Positions 45,781 through 54,396 of a DNA stretch of 64,000 nucleotides are shown here, one piece after another (the first letter of the stretch is position 1; every line of letters begins with the position of its first letter). The translations under genes were made by a program, and so were the position numbers. Under the pieces are notes generated by a model. It ran no database searches and was not told the DNA's origin. It saw only the letters and a list, made by a program, of their open reading frames with translations. This stretch comes from an uncultured Eggerthella sp. GTDB taxonomy: Bacteria; Actinomycetota; Coriobacteriia; Coriobacteriales; Eggerthellaceae. The DNA lies in assembly GCA_959607715.1 (NCBI GenBank), contig CAUHNN010000004.1, positions 48,341-112,340 of the forward strand, given 5' to 3'.

Positions 45781-46527
45781 ATGGCCGAGTTCATCGAGGG
45801 CAAGCGCCCGGTTCAGGAAGCGTTCAAGGCAGAAGTGCCCATCAAGCGCCTCTTCGTCGCCGAGGGGCTCAAGGGCGACAAGGTCGTCGACGGCATCGTC
45901 CGTCGCGCCCACAAGATGGGGATCTCGGTCAAGCAGGTCAAGCGATCCGAACTCGATGCCCGCTCGGAGCGCGGTTCCCATCAGGGTCTCATGATCGAAA
46001 CGCTTCCCTACGCCTACGCCGCTGCTCAGGAGATTATCGAGGATGCCGAGGCGCGCGCGGCGCGAAACGACGGGAAAGCGCTCATCGTCGTTCTCGATCA
46101 CATCACCGATGCCGGCAACCTCGGGGCGATCGCCCGCTCGGCGGAAGTCGTCGGCGCATCGGGCATCATCATTCCCAACAAGCGATCCGCTCACGTCACC
46201 GCCGCGACGTACAAAAGCTCGGCAGGGGCCGTCTCCCATATCAAGATCGCGCAGGTGGGCAACATCGTTCAGTTCATCGAGCGTTTGAAGAAGGAGAACT
46301 TCTGGGTGGCGGGGGCTTCCGAGCATGCTCGGCAGTGCATCTGGGATTCGCCTTTGGCAGGGCGCCTTGCGCTTGTCATGGGCAGCGAAGGAAACGGGTT
46401 GTCCCGCTTGACCCAGGAACACTGCGATTTTCTGATCGCCTTGCCGCAGGCCGGCGAAGTCGGCTCTCTCAACGTCGCTCAAGCCTCGACGGCGTGCATG
46501 TACGAGTGGATGAGGCAGTGCCGCTAA
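45781..46527 (+). CDS. rlmB: 23S rRNA (guanosine-2251-2'-O)-methyltransferase
   Basis: A SPOUT methyltransferase of 248 residues. The N-terminal L30e-like domain has FIEGKRPVQEAFKAEVPIKRLF. The catalytic knot has DHITDAGNLGAIARSAEVVG, VMGSEGNGLSRLTQE and LPQAGEVGSLNVAQASTACMYE. It would 2-O-methylate G2251 in the peptidyl-transferase centre. The ATG at 45781 has AGAAGGAGAAGC upstream, within the short gap after the tRNA-Gln terminator. A NYN nuclease gene follows 22 bases later. Confidence 0.9.
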   Translation: MAEFIEGKRPVQEAFKAEVPIKRLFVAEGLKGDKVVDGIVRRAHKMGISVKQVKRSELDARSERGSHQGLMIETLPYAYAAAQEIIEDAEARAARNDGKALIVVLDHITDAGNLGAIARSAEVVGASGIIIPNKRSAHVTAATYKSSAGAVSHIKIAQVGNIVQFIERLKKENFWVAGASEHARQCIWDSPLAGRLALVMGSEGNGLSRLTQEHCDFLIALPQAGEVGSLNVAQASTACMYEWMRQCR

Positions 46528-46549
46528 GGCCGTTGTCGGGAGGATCGCC

Positions 46550-47089
46550 ATGGCGAAGAAGAGAAACAAACTGCTGATCGTCGACGGTTACAACGTTTTG
46601 CGTAGCGGTCAGCGGTATATCCACATGCGCCGCGATGCCGATTACACGCACGAGACCTTCAATCGCGTGCGCGAAGCCCTCATCAGCGACGTCGCTGCGT
46701 TTGCGGGATCGGAATACCGGGCGGTGATCGTCTTCGACGCCGCGCAGAATCCCGAATCGGCAGGGAAGTCCCAGAAGATCGGGGGAGTGAAGGTCGTCTT
46801 CTCCCCGTTCGGCTCTTCGGCCGACAAGGTGATAGAGAAGCTCGCCCACGATGCGCGTGAGCAGCGCGTGGAGGTTATGGTCGTGACGAGCGACGCGACC
46901 ATTCAGGATACCGTGGTCGGCGGCGGCGTCGATCGCATGAGTGCCAATGGCTTCAGCCTGGAGATGGAGGATCTCGGCGAAGAAGCTGCACGCGATCGAA
47001 CCGTCGAGGTGTCGCGCAAGGCGACCGTGGCCGACCGTCTCGATCCTGCGGTTTTGGAGAAACTCAAGGCGATGCGTGATCGTCGATAA
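46550..47089 (+). CDS. NYN-domain ribonuclease (YacP/Rae1-like)
   Basis: A 179-residue PIN-like nuclease. The N-terminal LLIVDGYNVLRSG carries the first catalytic Asp; VVIVFDAA-type and VVTSDATIQDTVVG strands carry the others. In Bacillus, YacP/Rae1 cleaves mRNAs in the ribosomal A site. Adjacency to an rlmB gene is common, supporting a ribosome-linked role. A FFSP-type STADKVIEKL segment is present as FGSSADKVIEKLAH. The ATG follows GGGAGGATCGCC. Confidence 0.88.
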   Translation: MAKKRNKLLIVDGYNVLRSGQRYIHMRRDADYTHETFNRVREALISDVAAFAGSEYRAVIVFDAAQNPESAGKSQKIGGVKVVFSPFGSSADKVIEKLAHDAREQRVEVMVVTSDATIQDTVVGGGVDRMSANGFSLEMEDLGEEAARDRTVEVSRKATVADRLDPAVLEKLKAMRDRR

Positions 47090-47126
47090 GGATCGTGTTC
47101 GATGGAGCTCCTCTTGCGACTTGTGG

Positions 47127-47170
47127 CAAGGGCCCTCGGCGAGGTCACCTCGCCGAGGGCCCTTGTCTTC
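47127..47170. terminator. Terminator between NYN and FeoAB genes
   Basis: A strong hairpin with 18-base complementary arms (CAAGGGCCCTCGGCGAGG and its complement) and a three-base loop is followed by TCTTC on the plus strand. It lies between convergent genes. Confidence 0.85.
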
Positions 47171-49551
47171 TAGGCGAGGCCTATCGCCAAGCCGATGAGA
47201 TGAACCGCGAAGGCGACGATCCACGCGATGGCGCATTGGCCGACCACCACGAGCGCGGCGCCTTTCGCGCCGAGTTCGTTTTTCACCGCCGCGATCGCCG
47301 CAACGCAGGGGGTGTAGAGCAAGGCGAAGGTCAAGAACGTGAAGGCGGTCAAGGGCGTGAAAAGCGTCGCGATCGCCGCGGCGTCGCCGAGGAGGACGGT
47401 GAGCGTGGAAACGACGCTCTCTTTCGCGATGAAACCGGTGACGAGCGCCGTCGAGGCTCGCCAGTCCCCGAACCCGAGGGGGTCGAACAGCGGCGCGATG
47501 AGGCTTCCCAGGCCCGCCAGCAAACTCGCCTCGGCGTCGGCGACGACGTTGAGCCTGCCGTCGAAGCTCTGGAGGAACCAGATGATTATCGAGGCGACGA
47601 AGATGATGGTGAAGGCGCGCGTGATGAAGTCCTTGGCCTTGTCCCATGCGAGCCTTCCCATGTTGGCGAGGGAGGGCATGCGATAGTTCGGCAACTCCAT
47701 GACGAAGGGCACGGCCTCTCCCTTGAACGCAGTGTTCTTGAGGGCGAGGGCGACGAGGATCCCGACGGCCATGCCCATGAGGTAGAGGGTCATCATGACG
47801 AGCACGGCATTATCGGGGAAGAATACGGCCGTGAACAGAGCGTAGATCGGAAGCTTCGCAGAGCAGCTCATGAACGGGGTGAGCATGATGGTCATCTTTC
47901 GGTCCCGTTCGGAGGGAAGCGTGCGCGTCGCCATGATCGCCGGCACCGAGCAGCCGAAGCCGATGAGCATCGGCACGAAACTGCGCCCGGAGAGGCCGAG
48001 TTTCCTCAAGAGCTTATCCATGACGAAGGCGACGCGTGCCATGTAGCCGGAGTCCTCGAGAAGAGACAGGAAGAAGAAGAGGACCACGATGATGGGCAGG
48101 AAGCTCAGCACGCTTCCGACGCCGGCGAAGGCGCCGTCGATGACGAGGGAGTGGACCACATCGTTGACCTGCCAGGCGTCGAGCCCCGCATCGGCCAGGT
48201 CGATGATCCAGGCCACCGCCGTATCCATCCAGTCGCTCAGAAGCGCGCCGATGACGCCGAAGGTCAACCAGAAGACGATGCCCATGATGCCGATGAAGAC
48301 GGGGAGCGCGGTGTATTTGCCGGTGAGGACCCGGTCGATGGCTACGCTTCGCTTGTGCTCCCTGCTCATCGCCGGTTTCGTTACCGTCGCCCCGCAGATG
48401 TTCTCTATGAAGGTGAAGCGCATATCGGCGAGCGCCGCCATGCGGTCGGCGCCGCCTTCTTCTTCCATCTGGGAGATGATGTGCTCGATCGCGTCGCATT
48501 CGTTGTCGTCGAGGGCAAGCGAGGCGCGCACGAGCCCGTCGTCCTCGACGAGTTTCGTCGCCGCGAAACGCAGGGGAATCGCGGCGCGCTGGGCGTGATC
48601 GTCGATCAGCTCGGCTATGGCGTGGATGCAGCGATGCAGCGCGCCGCCGTCTTCGCCGTCGGGGCGGCAGAAGTCTTGGCGGCCGGGCCTCTCTTCGTAG
48701 CGGGCTACGTGGAGGGCATGGTCGACGAGCTCGTCGATGCCCTCTCCTTTCGATGCTGAAATGGGGACGACGGGAATGCCGAGCGCCGCCTCGAGGGCGT
48801 TGATGTCGATCGAGCCCCCGTTCGCGGCGACCTCGTCCATCATGTTGAGGGCGAGCACCATGGGGATATCGAGGTCGATGAGCTGAAGGGTAAGGTACAG
48901 GTTGCGCTCGATGTTGGTGGCGTCGACGATGTTGATGATCGCGTCGGGCCGTTCATCGAGGAGGAATCCGCGCGTCACCACCTCTTCTCCGGTGTAGGGG
49001 GAGAGGGAGTAGATACCGGGGAGGTCGACGACGGTCGCGTTGGGATGCTTTCTGATGGTTCCGTCTTTGCGCGAGACCGTCACGCCGGGAAAATTGCCGA
49101 CGTGCTGGTTCGCCCCAGTCAGCTGGTTGAACAGAGTCGTCTTGCCGCAGTTCTGGTTTCCCGCCAGCGCAAAGGAGAGCTCGGCGGAGGGGCTCTTCGG
49201 GCGCACGGCGCTTCGGGGACGAAACGACTGGGATTCGCCTACGCCAGGATGGGCGGTGGCCCTTGCTTGGCCGGGGTTGGCCCTTTGGTGGTCGTGGGCG
49301 TCGTGGACGTTTCGCAGAGTGACGCAGGCGGCGTCTTCCCGGCGCAGGGTCAGCTCGTAGCCGCGGAGCCTGATCTCGAGGGGATCGCCCATAGGGGCGC
49401 TCTTGATGAAGGTGACCTCTGTGCCCGGCGTGAGGCCCATATCGAGGATGTGCTTGCGCAGGGAAGGCTCCGAGCAGGTGACGGCGTCGATGATGGCGTC
49501 CTTGCCTTTCTCGAGCGCGTCGAGCGTGGATGAAGCGGGATGGTTTGCCAT
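47170..49551 (-). CDS. feoAB: FeoA-FeoB fused ferrous iron transporter
   Basis: A 793-residue protein joining FeoA (about 10-85: DAVTCSEPSLRKHILDMGLTPGTEVTFIK) to FeoB. FeoB has a G-protein domain (GNQNCGKTTLFNQL as G1, DLPGIYSLSPY as G3, LNMMDE as G4 region) and a membrane domain of about eight to nine helices with the two Gate motifs (GFGCSVPAI and SCSAKLPIY). It imports Fe(II), the main iron form in anaerobes. FeoA is normally a separate small protein that stimulates FeoB. The ATG at 49551 begins the FeoA part. Confidence 0.92.
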   Translation of the reverse strand: MANHPASSTLDALEKGKDAIIDAVTCSEPSLRKHILDMGLTPGTEVTFIKSAPMGDPLEIRLRGYELTLRREDAACVTLRNVHDAHDHQRANPGQARATAHPGVGESQSFRPRSAVRPKSPSAELSFALAGNQNCGKTTLFNQLTGANQHVGNFPGVTVSRKDGTIRKHPNATVVDLPGIYSLSPYTGEEVVTRGFLLDERPDAIINIVDATNIERNLYLTLQLIDLDIPMVLALNMMDEVAANGGSIDINALEAALGIPVVPISASKGEGIDELVDHALHVARYEERPGRQDFCRPDGEDGGALHRCIHAIAELIDDHAQRAAIPLRFAATKLVEDDGLVRASLALDDNECDAIEHIISQMEEEGGADRMAALADMRFTFIENICGATVTKPAMSREHKRSVAIDRVLTGKYTALPVFIGIMGIVFWLTFGVIGALLSDWMDTAVAWIIDLADAGLDAWQVNDVVHSLVIDGAFAGVGSVLSFLPIIVVLFFFLSLLEDSGYMARVAFVMDKLLRKLGLSGRSFVPMLIGFGCSVPAIMATRTLPSERDRKMTIMLTPFMSCSAKLPIYALFTAVFFPDNAVLVMMTLYLMGMAVGILVALALKNTAFKGEAVPFVMELPNYRMPSLANMGRLAWDKAKDFITRAFTIIFVASIIIWFLQSFDGRLNVVADAEASLLAGLGSLIAPLFDPLGFGDWRASTALVTGFIAKESVVSTLTVLLGDAAAIATLFTPLTAFTFLTFALLYTPCVAAIAAVKNELGAKGAALVVVGQCAIAWIVAFAVHLIGLAIGLA

Positions 49552-49639
49552 GGGCCGGGTCGGTCCTTTCGCGTTTCTGGTGCGTCAGTTTCCCATGGTA
49601 AACCGTTTTCGGGGAACGCGGGCCGCCCGGCGCTTATTT

Positions 49640-50857
49640 TCAGAGCTTTCGCATCCCCTTAGTGAAGAGCGCGTAGATGCTCAGGAGCAGCCAGGCGACG
49701 ACCAAGAGCCACGAGGCGGTGTAGACGCCCAGGAGCTCGACGAGGAGAGAGGTCGTGAAGACGGCGCATGGGGCGGTCAGGAGATAGAGCGAGTTCTGGG
49801 TGCCGAGGGCGGCTCCGCGCTGCTCGTCGGGCACGAGTCCGTAGACGAGGTAGCCGAGTAGGGCCGAGACGGGCGCGGAGGAGAATCCGAGGACGAGCGC
49901 AGCGGCCAAGATGACCGGGTAGTTCACCAGCGATCCGAGTGCGGCCACGCCGGCGGCCATCCCGACGAGGGAGCAGACGTACCAGGTGCGCTTCTTCAGG
50001 TTGAGGGCGCATTTCGAGTAGATGAGCGACCCTGCCAGGGAGCCGAACGACATAGCCGAAAGGGCGTATCCCAAAAGTTCGGGGGTGTTTTGCTGGGTGA
50101 AGAAGAAGGGCAAGACGAGTCCCTGGTAGCTTCCCATCACCATGACGATGAGGAACCCGAGGATGACCGCCGAGCGCAGCGTGGCGTTGCGGACGAAGAG
50201 GACCCCCAGTCCCTCCTTGGCGCGGTGGAGGGCGTCGGCGACGAAGCCGCGCGCTTTGCGGTCGGGCTTCGCGGAGGGGACCTTGCCGACGGTGCGAGGA
50301 ACGAAGCAGGTGGTAATGGCGGCCGCGAGGGAGAGCGCGGAAGTGAGCCAGAGCGTGTTGGCGTTACCGAGCAGGCTCATGCCGAGCGCCGCGAGCGCGG
50401 GGCCGATGATGACCGTGAGGCTCTCGATCGACTGGGAAACGCCGAGGAAGCGCTGAAGGTTGAGTTTGTCGTTGTCGATGACCGCGGGAAGGAGCGTGTC
50501 GCGCGCCGTCATCCCCGGGATGTCGCCGACGGCGCCGATGACGCCGCAGACGACGAACCATTCGAAGGTGAGGCCGACGGTCATCTCTATCACGGGCAGG
50601 CCGGCGATGGAGGCGGCGGATATCACGTCGGAAATGATCGAGACGTCCCTGCGGTTGAAGCGATCGAGCAGCGCTCCTCCGAAGACCCCCGCGATCATCT
50701 GGGGAATCGCGCAGATGAGGGCGAGCGCACCTGCGGCGAGCGCGTCGCCGGTCTTTGCCAGCAGGACAAGTGGCAGGATGACTCCAGCGATGGAGTTTCC
50801 CAGAAGGGAAAGCGCATTGGAGATGACGAAGGGAAGCGTTGCTCGCAGGCGTGTCAT
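49640..50857 (-). CDS. MFS drug-efflux-type transporter
   Basis: A 12-helix major facilitator of 405 residues of the MFS_3 / macrolide-efflux type. Features are FVISNALSLLGNSIAGVILPLVLL at the N-terminus, AGVFGGALLDRFNRRDV (loop 2-3 motif), and a C-terminal LGTQNSLYLLTAPCAVF. It lies downstream of a MerR regulator gene in the same direction, with an operator-like palindrome between them. Substrates are unknown but a toxic compound exporter is likely. Confidence 0.85.
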   Translation of the reverse strand: MTRLRATLPFVISNALSLLGNSIAGVILPLVLLAKTGDALAAGALALICAIPQMIAGVFGGALLDRFNRRDVSIISDVISAASIAGLPVIEMTVGLTFEWFVVCGVIGAVGDIPGMTARDTLLPAVIDNDKLNLQRFLGVSQSIESLTVIIGPALAALGMSLLGNANTLWLTSALSLAAAITTCFVPRTVGKVPSAKPDRKARGFVADALHRAKEGLGVLFVRNATLRSAVILGFLIVMVMGSYQGLVLPFFFTQQNTPELLGYALSAMSFGSLAGSLIYSKCALNLKKRTWYVCSLVGMAAGVAALGSLVNYPVILAAALVLGFSSAPVSALLGYLVYGLVPDEQRGAALGTQNSLYLLTAPCAVFTTSLLVELLGVYTASWLLVVAWLLLSIYALFTKGMRKL

Positions 50858-50904
50858 GGGATTCCTTTCGAAAGAGTTCGTGTCGTTCGATACCTTCAGG
50901 AAAA

Positions 50905-50925
50905 ACTATGACGCTACGTCATAGT
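50905..50925. promoter_or_regulatory. MerR-type operator of the MFS exporter
   Basis: A perfect palindrome with nine-base arms (ACTATGACG and CGTCATAGT) around a three-base centre, 48 bases upstream of the exporter start. On the minus strand it directly follows a TTGACT -35-like element. MerR-family activators typically bind such dyads inside a stretched promoter. Confidence 0.6.
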
Positions 50926-50959
50926 CAAGTTCTCTTCGAAAGGCGTTTTCCGTACGTTG

Positions 50960-51760
50960 TCAGGATGATGAGCCGAAGGCGGATGCGAGCGCCTTCTGGA
51001 CGCGAAGGCTCACGTCCATCTGGGCCTGGTTGAGGGTTTCCCTGTCGAACATGTCGAGAATCCCGTAGGCGTCCTCGTTTCCGTTCCCCGAAGGGTCTTC
51101 TTCGCCTAGACCTTCCTCGTTCGCCGCCTGCATGAGGCGCTTCATCCAGGTGATGAGGTCGGCGGCGAGTGCTTCCCGCTCCGTCTCACTCGCGTCGTCG
51201 CCAAGCGAGACGAGGCGTTCGCTCAAGGTGATGTAGTCGCCAAGCGCGTCGGTCTTCTTGACGAGCGAGATGAAGCGCTCGACCCGTTTGCGCTCTTTTG
51301 ATTCCGGGGGGAAGATCTGCTCGATGAGGAGCAGGCCGGCTCGCTCGTTCTCGATGAGCCGGGTGCTGCCCCCCTGCTCCTTCATGCGGACGAGGTGGTC
51401 TCCGAACAGGGAGACGGCGTCGGGGTTGAAGCCGCGCTCGCGCAGAAGGGCGATGGTTCGGCGTTTCTGCTCGAGGCGACGTATCTGCGCCGCGAGTTCG
51501 CCGTCGAGGTCGCTGAGGATCTTTTGGGCGGTGGGGCGATCGGAGCCGCCTTCCTCCTCGAGGACGGCGGCGACGTCGGAGAGGCTCATGCCCAGCTCGA
51601 CTAAGCTCCTTATGCGCAGCACGCGCGCCGCGTCGATCGCGCGATAAGCTCGATAGCCGTTCGGTGAGCGCGGCGGTTCGGGCAGAAGGCCGATCTGGTG
51701 GTAATGGCGCAAGGTTCTCACGGTGACGCCGGTCAGCTCGGCGAGTTCCTTGCTCTTCAT
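50960..51760 (-). CDS. MerR-family transcriptional regulator
   Basis: A regulator of 266 residues. The N-terminal winged helix (about 1-70) reads ELAELTGVTVRTLRHYHQIGLLPEPPRSPNGYRAY, then a coiled-coil dimer helix follows. The C-terminal part has no recognised effector domain (acidic, helical), so the ligand is unknown. The ATG at 51760 has GAGGAGGAAGAGGC upstream; the frame opens further upstream, but the domain starts here. It probably activates the MFS exporter just downstream through the palindrome between them. Confidence 0.88.
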   Translation of the reverse strand: MKSKELAELTGVTVRTLRHYHQIGLLPEPPRSPNGYRAYRAIDAARVLRIRSLVELGMSLSDVAAVLEEEGGSDRPTAQKILSDLDGELAAQIRRLEQKRRTIALLRERGFNPDAVSLFGDHLVRMKEQGGSTRLIENERAGLLLIEQIFPPESKERKRVERFISLVKKTDALGDYITLSERLVSLGDDASETEREALAADLITWMKRLMQAANEEGLGEEDPSGNGNEDAYGILDMFDRETLNQAQMDVSLRVQKALASAFGSSS

Positions 51761-52059
51761 GCCTCTTCCTCCTCGTCGGGGCGCTTCCTGCGCCGTTTTC
51801 GCGTTCTTGTCATTGTAGGATCCCCCTTGAAGGGGCGAGCGAGATGATGAGCGGGTCGCGATACGGCTCTTTCCCGCAGATCCGTTCGTTTTTACCCCCT
51901 TTCCCATAGTTTCCATTGCGTAATGCGATATACGCGAGCCATAGATCGACTCCGCTCCCATATAATGGGAGCATCATTCGAAGCGGACGACGAGGGGCGT
52001 CGCGCGATGATGCACGCGTTGCTTTGCGTTTTGCCCGCATCTAGGGGAAAGGGATAAAC
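51761..52059. other. Intergenic region between MerR and CoA-transferase genes
   Basis: 299 bases with no gene. It contains the CoA-transferase promoter region (see the palindrome at 51954-51972). Low-complexity reading frames on the minus strand extend the MerR frame upstream but have no start signals. Confidence 0.5.
51954..51972. promoter_or_regulatory. Palindrome over the CoA-transferase -10 box
   Basis: Perfect eight-base arms GCTCCCAT and ATGGGAGC around ATA. The TATAAT at 51961-51966 lies inside it, so a bound protein would block the -10 box directly. The regulator is not known. Confidence 0.5.
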
Positions 52060-53298
52060 ATGAAGCCACTCAAGGGAATCAAGGTGGTCGACCTTACCAC
52101 GTACATGGCGACGCCGGCCACAGGCCGCGTCCTCGGCGAATGGGGCGCCGACGTCATCAAAGTCGAGGCCGCGAAGGGTGACCCGCTGCGTGTTACCCAG
52201 GCTGCAGTCTTCAACATGCCCATGTCCGACGACGAGAACCTCGCTTTCGACATGTGCAACCTCAACAAGCGCTTCATCTCTTTGAATCTGAAATCCGAGA
52301 CGGGCGCTGAAGTCATGGACAAGCTTCTCTCCGAGGCGGACGTGTTCCTCACCAACACGCGCACCAAGTCCCTGAAGAAGATGGGGCTCGACTGGGAAAC
52401 GCTCCATGCCAAGTATCCGAAGCTCATCATGGGCCATGGCCTCGGTTACGGTAAGAAGGGTCCTGAGAAGGACGATCCCGGTTTCGACGTTACGTGCTAC
52501 ATGGCTCGTGGCGGCGTTTTCGGAACGACCGTCAACCGCGGCGACTCTCCGATGATCCCCACCAACGGTTACGGCGACCTTCAGGCATCGATGTTCCTCG
52601 CCGCCGGCATCTGCGCGGCCATCATCGGTCGTGACCGCACGGGCGAAGGCGAGTACGTCACCTGTGCTCTTCAGCATGCGGCTATCTACGCCCTTATGAC
52701 GGGCATGATCTCCGCTCAGTACGGCAACCCGTATCCCAAGAGCCGCCTCGAGGTCATCTGCCCCTTCAACAACGTCTACACCGCCGGCGACGGCAAGTCT
52801 ATCGCCATGTGCGACCCCGAGTACGATCGCGACTACAACAAGATCATGGGCCTTATCGGCCGCGAGGACATGATCGACGAGCCGCGTTTGGTCAACTGCA
52901 ACAAGATGAACGAAGCGGGGCTGAACGCAGAGGTCGTCGGGATCCTCGACGAGGCGCTCTCCAAGATGACTGCCGCCGAGGCCCTCAAGCTGTTCAAGGA
53001 CGCCGGCATTCCCTGCGAGTTGTGCCAGACCCCGCTTGACGTATACGAGGACGAGAACGCGATCGTCAACGACTACCTGGTGAAGATCAAGTACCCCGAA
53101 GCCGATCGCTGGGTTCCCACGCCCCCGATCCAGTTCGAATCCGAAGAGGCCCCCGATTACGTGCCCTCCGGCATGCTGGGCTCCGCGACGATGGACGTCA
53201 TGAAGGGCTTGGGCTACACCGACGAGCAGATCGAGGTCGCCATCGCCGACGGCTCGGTCGTCGGCCCCATCGACCTCGATACGCTGGCGGGACGTTAG
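52060..53298 (+). CDS. CaiB/BaiF family (class III) CoA-transferase
   Basis: A 412-residue class III CoA-transferase. It would move CoA between acyl groups through an aspartyl-CoA intermediate. Motifs are VVDLTTYMATPATGRVLGEWGADVIKVE, SLNLKSETGAEVMDKLL and DDPGFDVTCYMARGG, which holds the likely catalytic Asp. GRDRTGEGEYVTCALQHAA and the small domain (about 225-330) are typical. Related enzymes act in carnitine, bile acid or cinnamoyl/phenyllactyl pathways; no partner gene lies nearby, so the substrate is open. The upstream palindrome suggests tight control. Confidence 0.88.
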   Translation: MKPLKGIKVVDLTTYMATPATGRVLGEWGADVIKVEAAKGDPLRVTQAAVFNMPMSDDENLAFDMCNLNKRFISLNLKSETGAEVMDKLLSEADVFLTNTRTKSLKKMGLDWETLHAKYPKLIMGHGLGYGKKGPEKDDPGFDVTCYMARGGVFGTTVNRGDSPMIPTNGYGDLQASMFLAAGICAAIIGRDRTGEGEYVTCALQHAAIYALMTGMISAQYGNPYPKSRLEVICPFNNVYTAGDGKSIAMCDPEYDRDYNKIMGLIGREDMIDEPRLVNCNKMNEAGLNAEVVGILDEALSKMTAAEALKLFKDAGIPCELCQTPLDVYEDENAIVNDYLVKIKYPEADRWVPTPPIQFESEEAPDYVPSGMLGSATMDVMKGLGYTDEQIEVAIADGSVVGPIDLDTLAGR

Positions 53299-53325
53299 GC
53301 CGCCGCGACGCGCTGTTGTCTTTCC

Positions 53326-53365
53326 GAAGGCCGCCGGAGGTGCTCTGGCGGCCTTCTCCGTTTCA
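53326..53365 (+). terminator. Terminator after the CoA-transferase gene
   Basis: A hairpin with arms GAAGGCCGCC and GGCGGCCTTC and an 11-base loop is followed by TCCGTTT. Confidence 0.75.
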
Positions 53366-53423
53366 TCGAGGCGGGATCGCCGTCTGGGCTCCCGGGCCTC
53401 TTATGTGGGCCTTGCGTATTCGC

Positions 53424-53451
53424 TTGCGCCGCTGCGCAGGGCTGCTATACT
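53424..53451 (+). promoter_or_regulatory. rpsB promoter
   Basis: -35 TTGCGC (53424-53429) and -10 TATACT (53446-53451), 16-base spacer. It gives a leader of about 105 bases, long enough for S2 autoregulation or attenuation, though no known leader motif is certain. Confidence 0.6.
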
Positions 53452-53565
53452 GCAAAGGCTGTTTTATGACACATGCCCAGGGGACCTGCGTCCGCTAGTG
53501 GCCGCGAGAGCGGTTGCGGAACGTGGGGAGGATCCTCGGCAGAGGCCTAACGAATGGAGAAAACA

Positions 53566-54327
53566 ATGGCTAAGATCACTATCAAGTCCCTGCTCGACGC
53601 AGGCACCCACTTCGGTCATCAGACCCGTCGCTGGAACCCCAAGATGAAGCCCTTCATCTTCGGCAACCGCGGCGACATCTACATCATCGACCTCAAGGAA
53701 ACCATGTACGGCCTCGATGCGGCCTACACCGCCGTTTCCCGTTGCGCCGAGAAGGGCGGCACCGTCCTGTTCGTCGGCACCAAGAAGCAGGCTCAGGAGT
53801 CCATCGCCGAGGCTGCCAACCGCTGCGGCATGCCCTACGTCAACGCACGTTGGCTCGGCGGTATGCTGACCAACTTCGTCACCATCCGCTCCCGCGTCCA
53901 GCGCATGGAAGAGCTTGAGGCCATGGAGGCCGACGGCCGCATGGATCTCCTGCCCAAGAAGGAGCAGATCCTCCTGAAGAAGGAGCTCTCCAAGCTTCAG
54001 ACCAACCTCAACGGCATCCGCAACATGAAGAAGACCCCCGACATGGTCTTCATCATCGACACCAACCGTGAGCAGATCGCCATCCACGAGTCTCGCCGTC
54101 TCAACATCCCCGTTGTCGGTACCCTCGACACCAACTGCGATCCCGACGACGTCGATTACGGCATCCCGGCCAACGACGACGCCATCCGCTCCGTCCGCCT
54201 GCTCGCCGACTTCGTCGCCGACGCAGTCATCGCCGGTACCGGCGCACCGGTCACCGTCGAGGATATGACCGCTGCTCCCGCCGAGGACGCCGAGGCTCCC
54301 GCTGCCGAAGAGGCCCAGGCCGAGTAA
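53566..54327 (+). CDS. rpsB: 30S ribosomal protein S2
   Basis: A 253-residue ribosomal protein. It begins MAKITIKSLLDAGTHFGHQ and has RRWNPKMKPFIFGNR, VLFVGTKKQAQ and RWLGGMLTNF, all family signatures. The ATG at 53566 is preceded by a GGAG about seven bases away; an ATG at 53554 is also in frame but has no site. An acidic Ala/Glu-rich tail (EDAEAPAAEEAQAE) extends the C-terminus. tsf follows 69 bases later in the usual rpsB-tsf order. Confidence 0.97.
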   Translation: MAKITIKSLLDAGTHFGHQTRRWNPKMKPFIFGNRGDIYIIDLKETMYGLDAAYTAVSRCAEKGGTVLFVGTKKQAQESIAEAANRCGMPYVNARWLGGMLTNFVTIRSRVQRMEELEAMEADGRMDLLPKKEQILLKKELSKLQTNLNGIRNMKKTPDMVFIIDTNREQIAIHESRRLNIPVVGTLDTNCDPDDVDYGIPANDDAIRSVRLLADFVADAVIAGTGAPVTVEDMTAAPAEDAEAPAAEEAQAE

Positions 54328-54396
54328 GCCCAACGCATCAACCCGTTATCCCTTTTGCGCCGCTTCAAGGCGGCGCAGTCCAAGAAAGGAATTACC

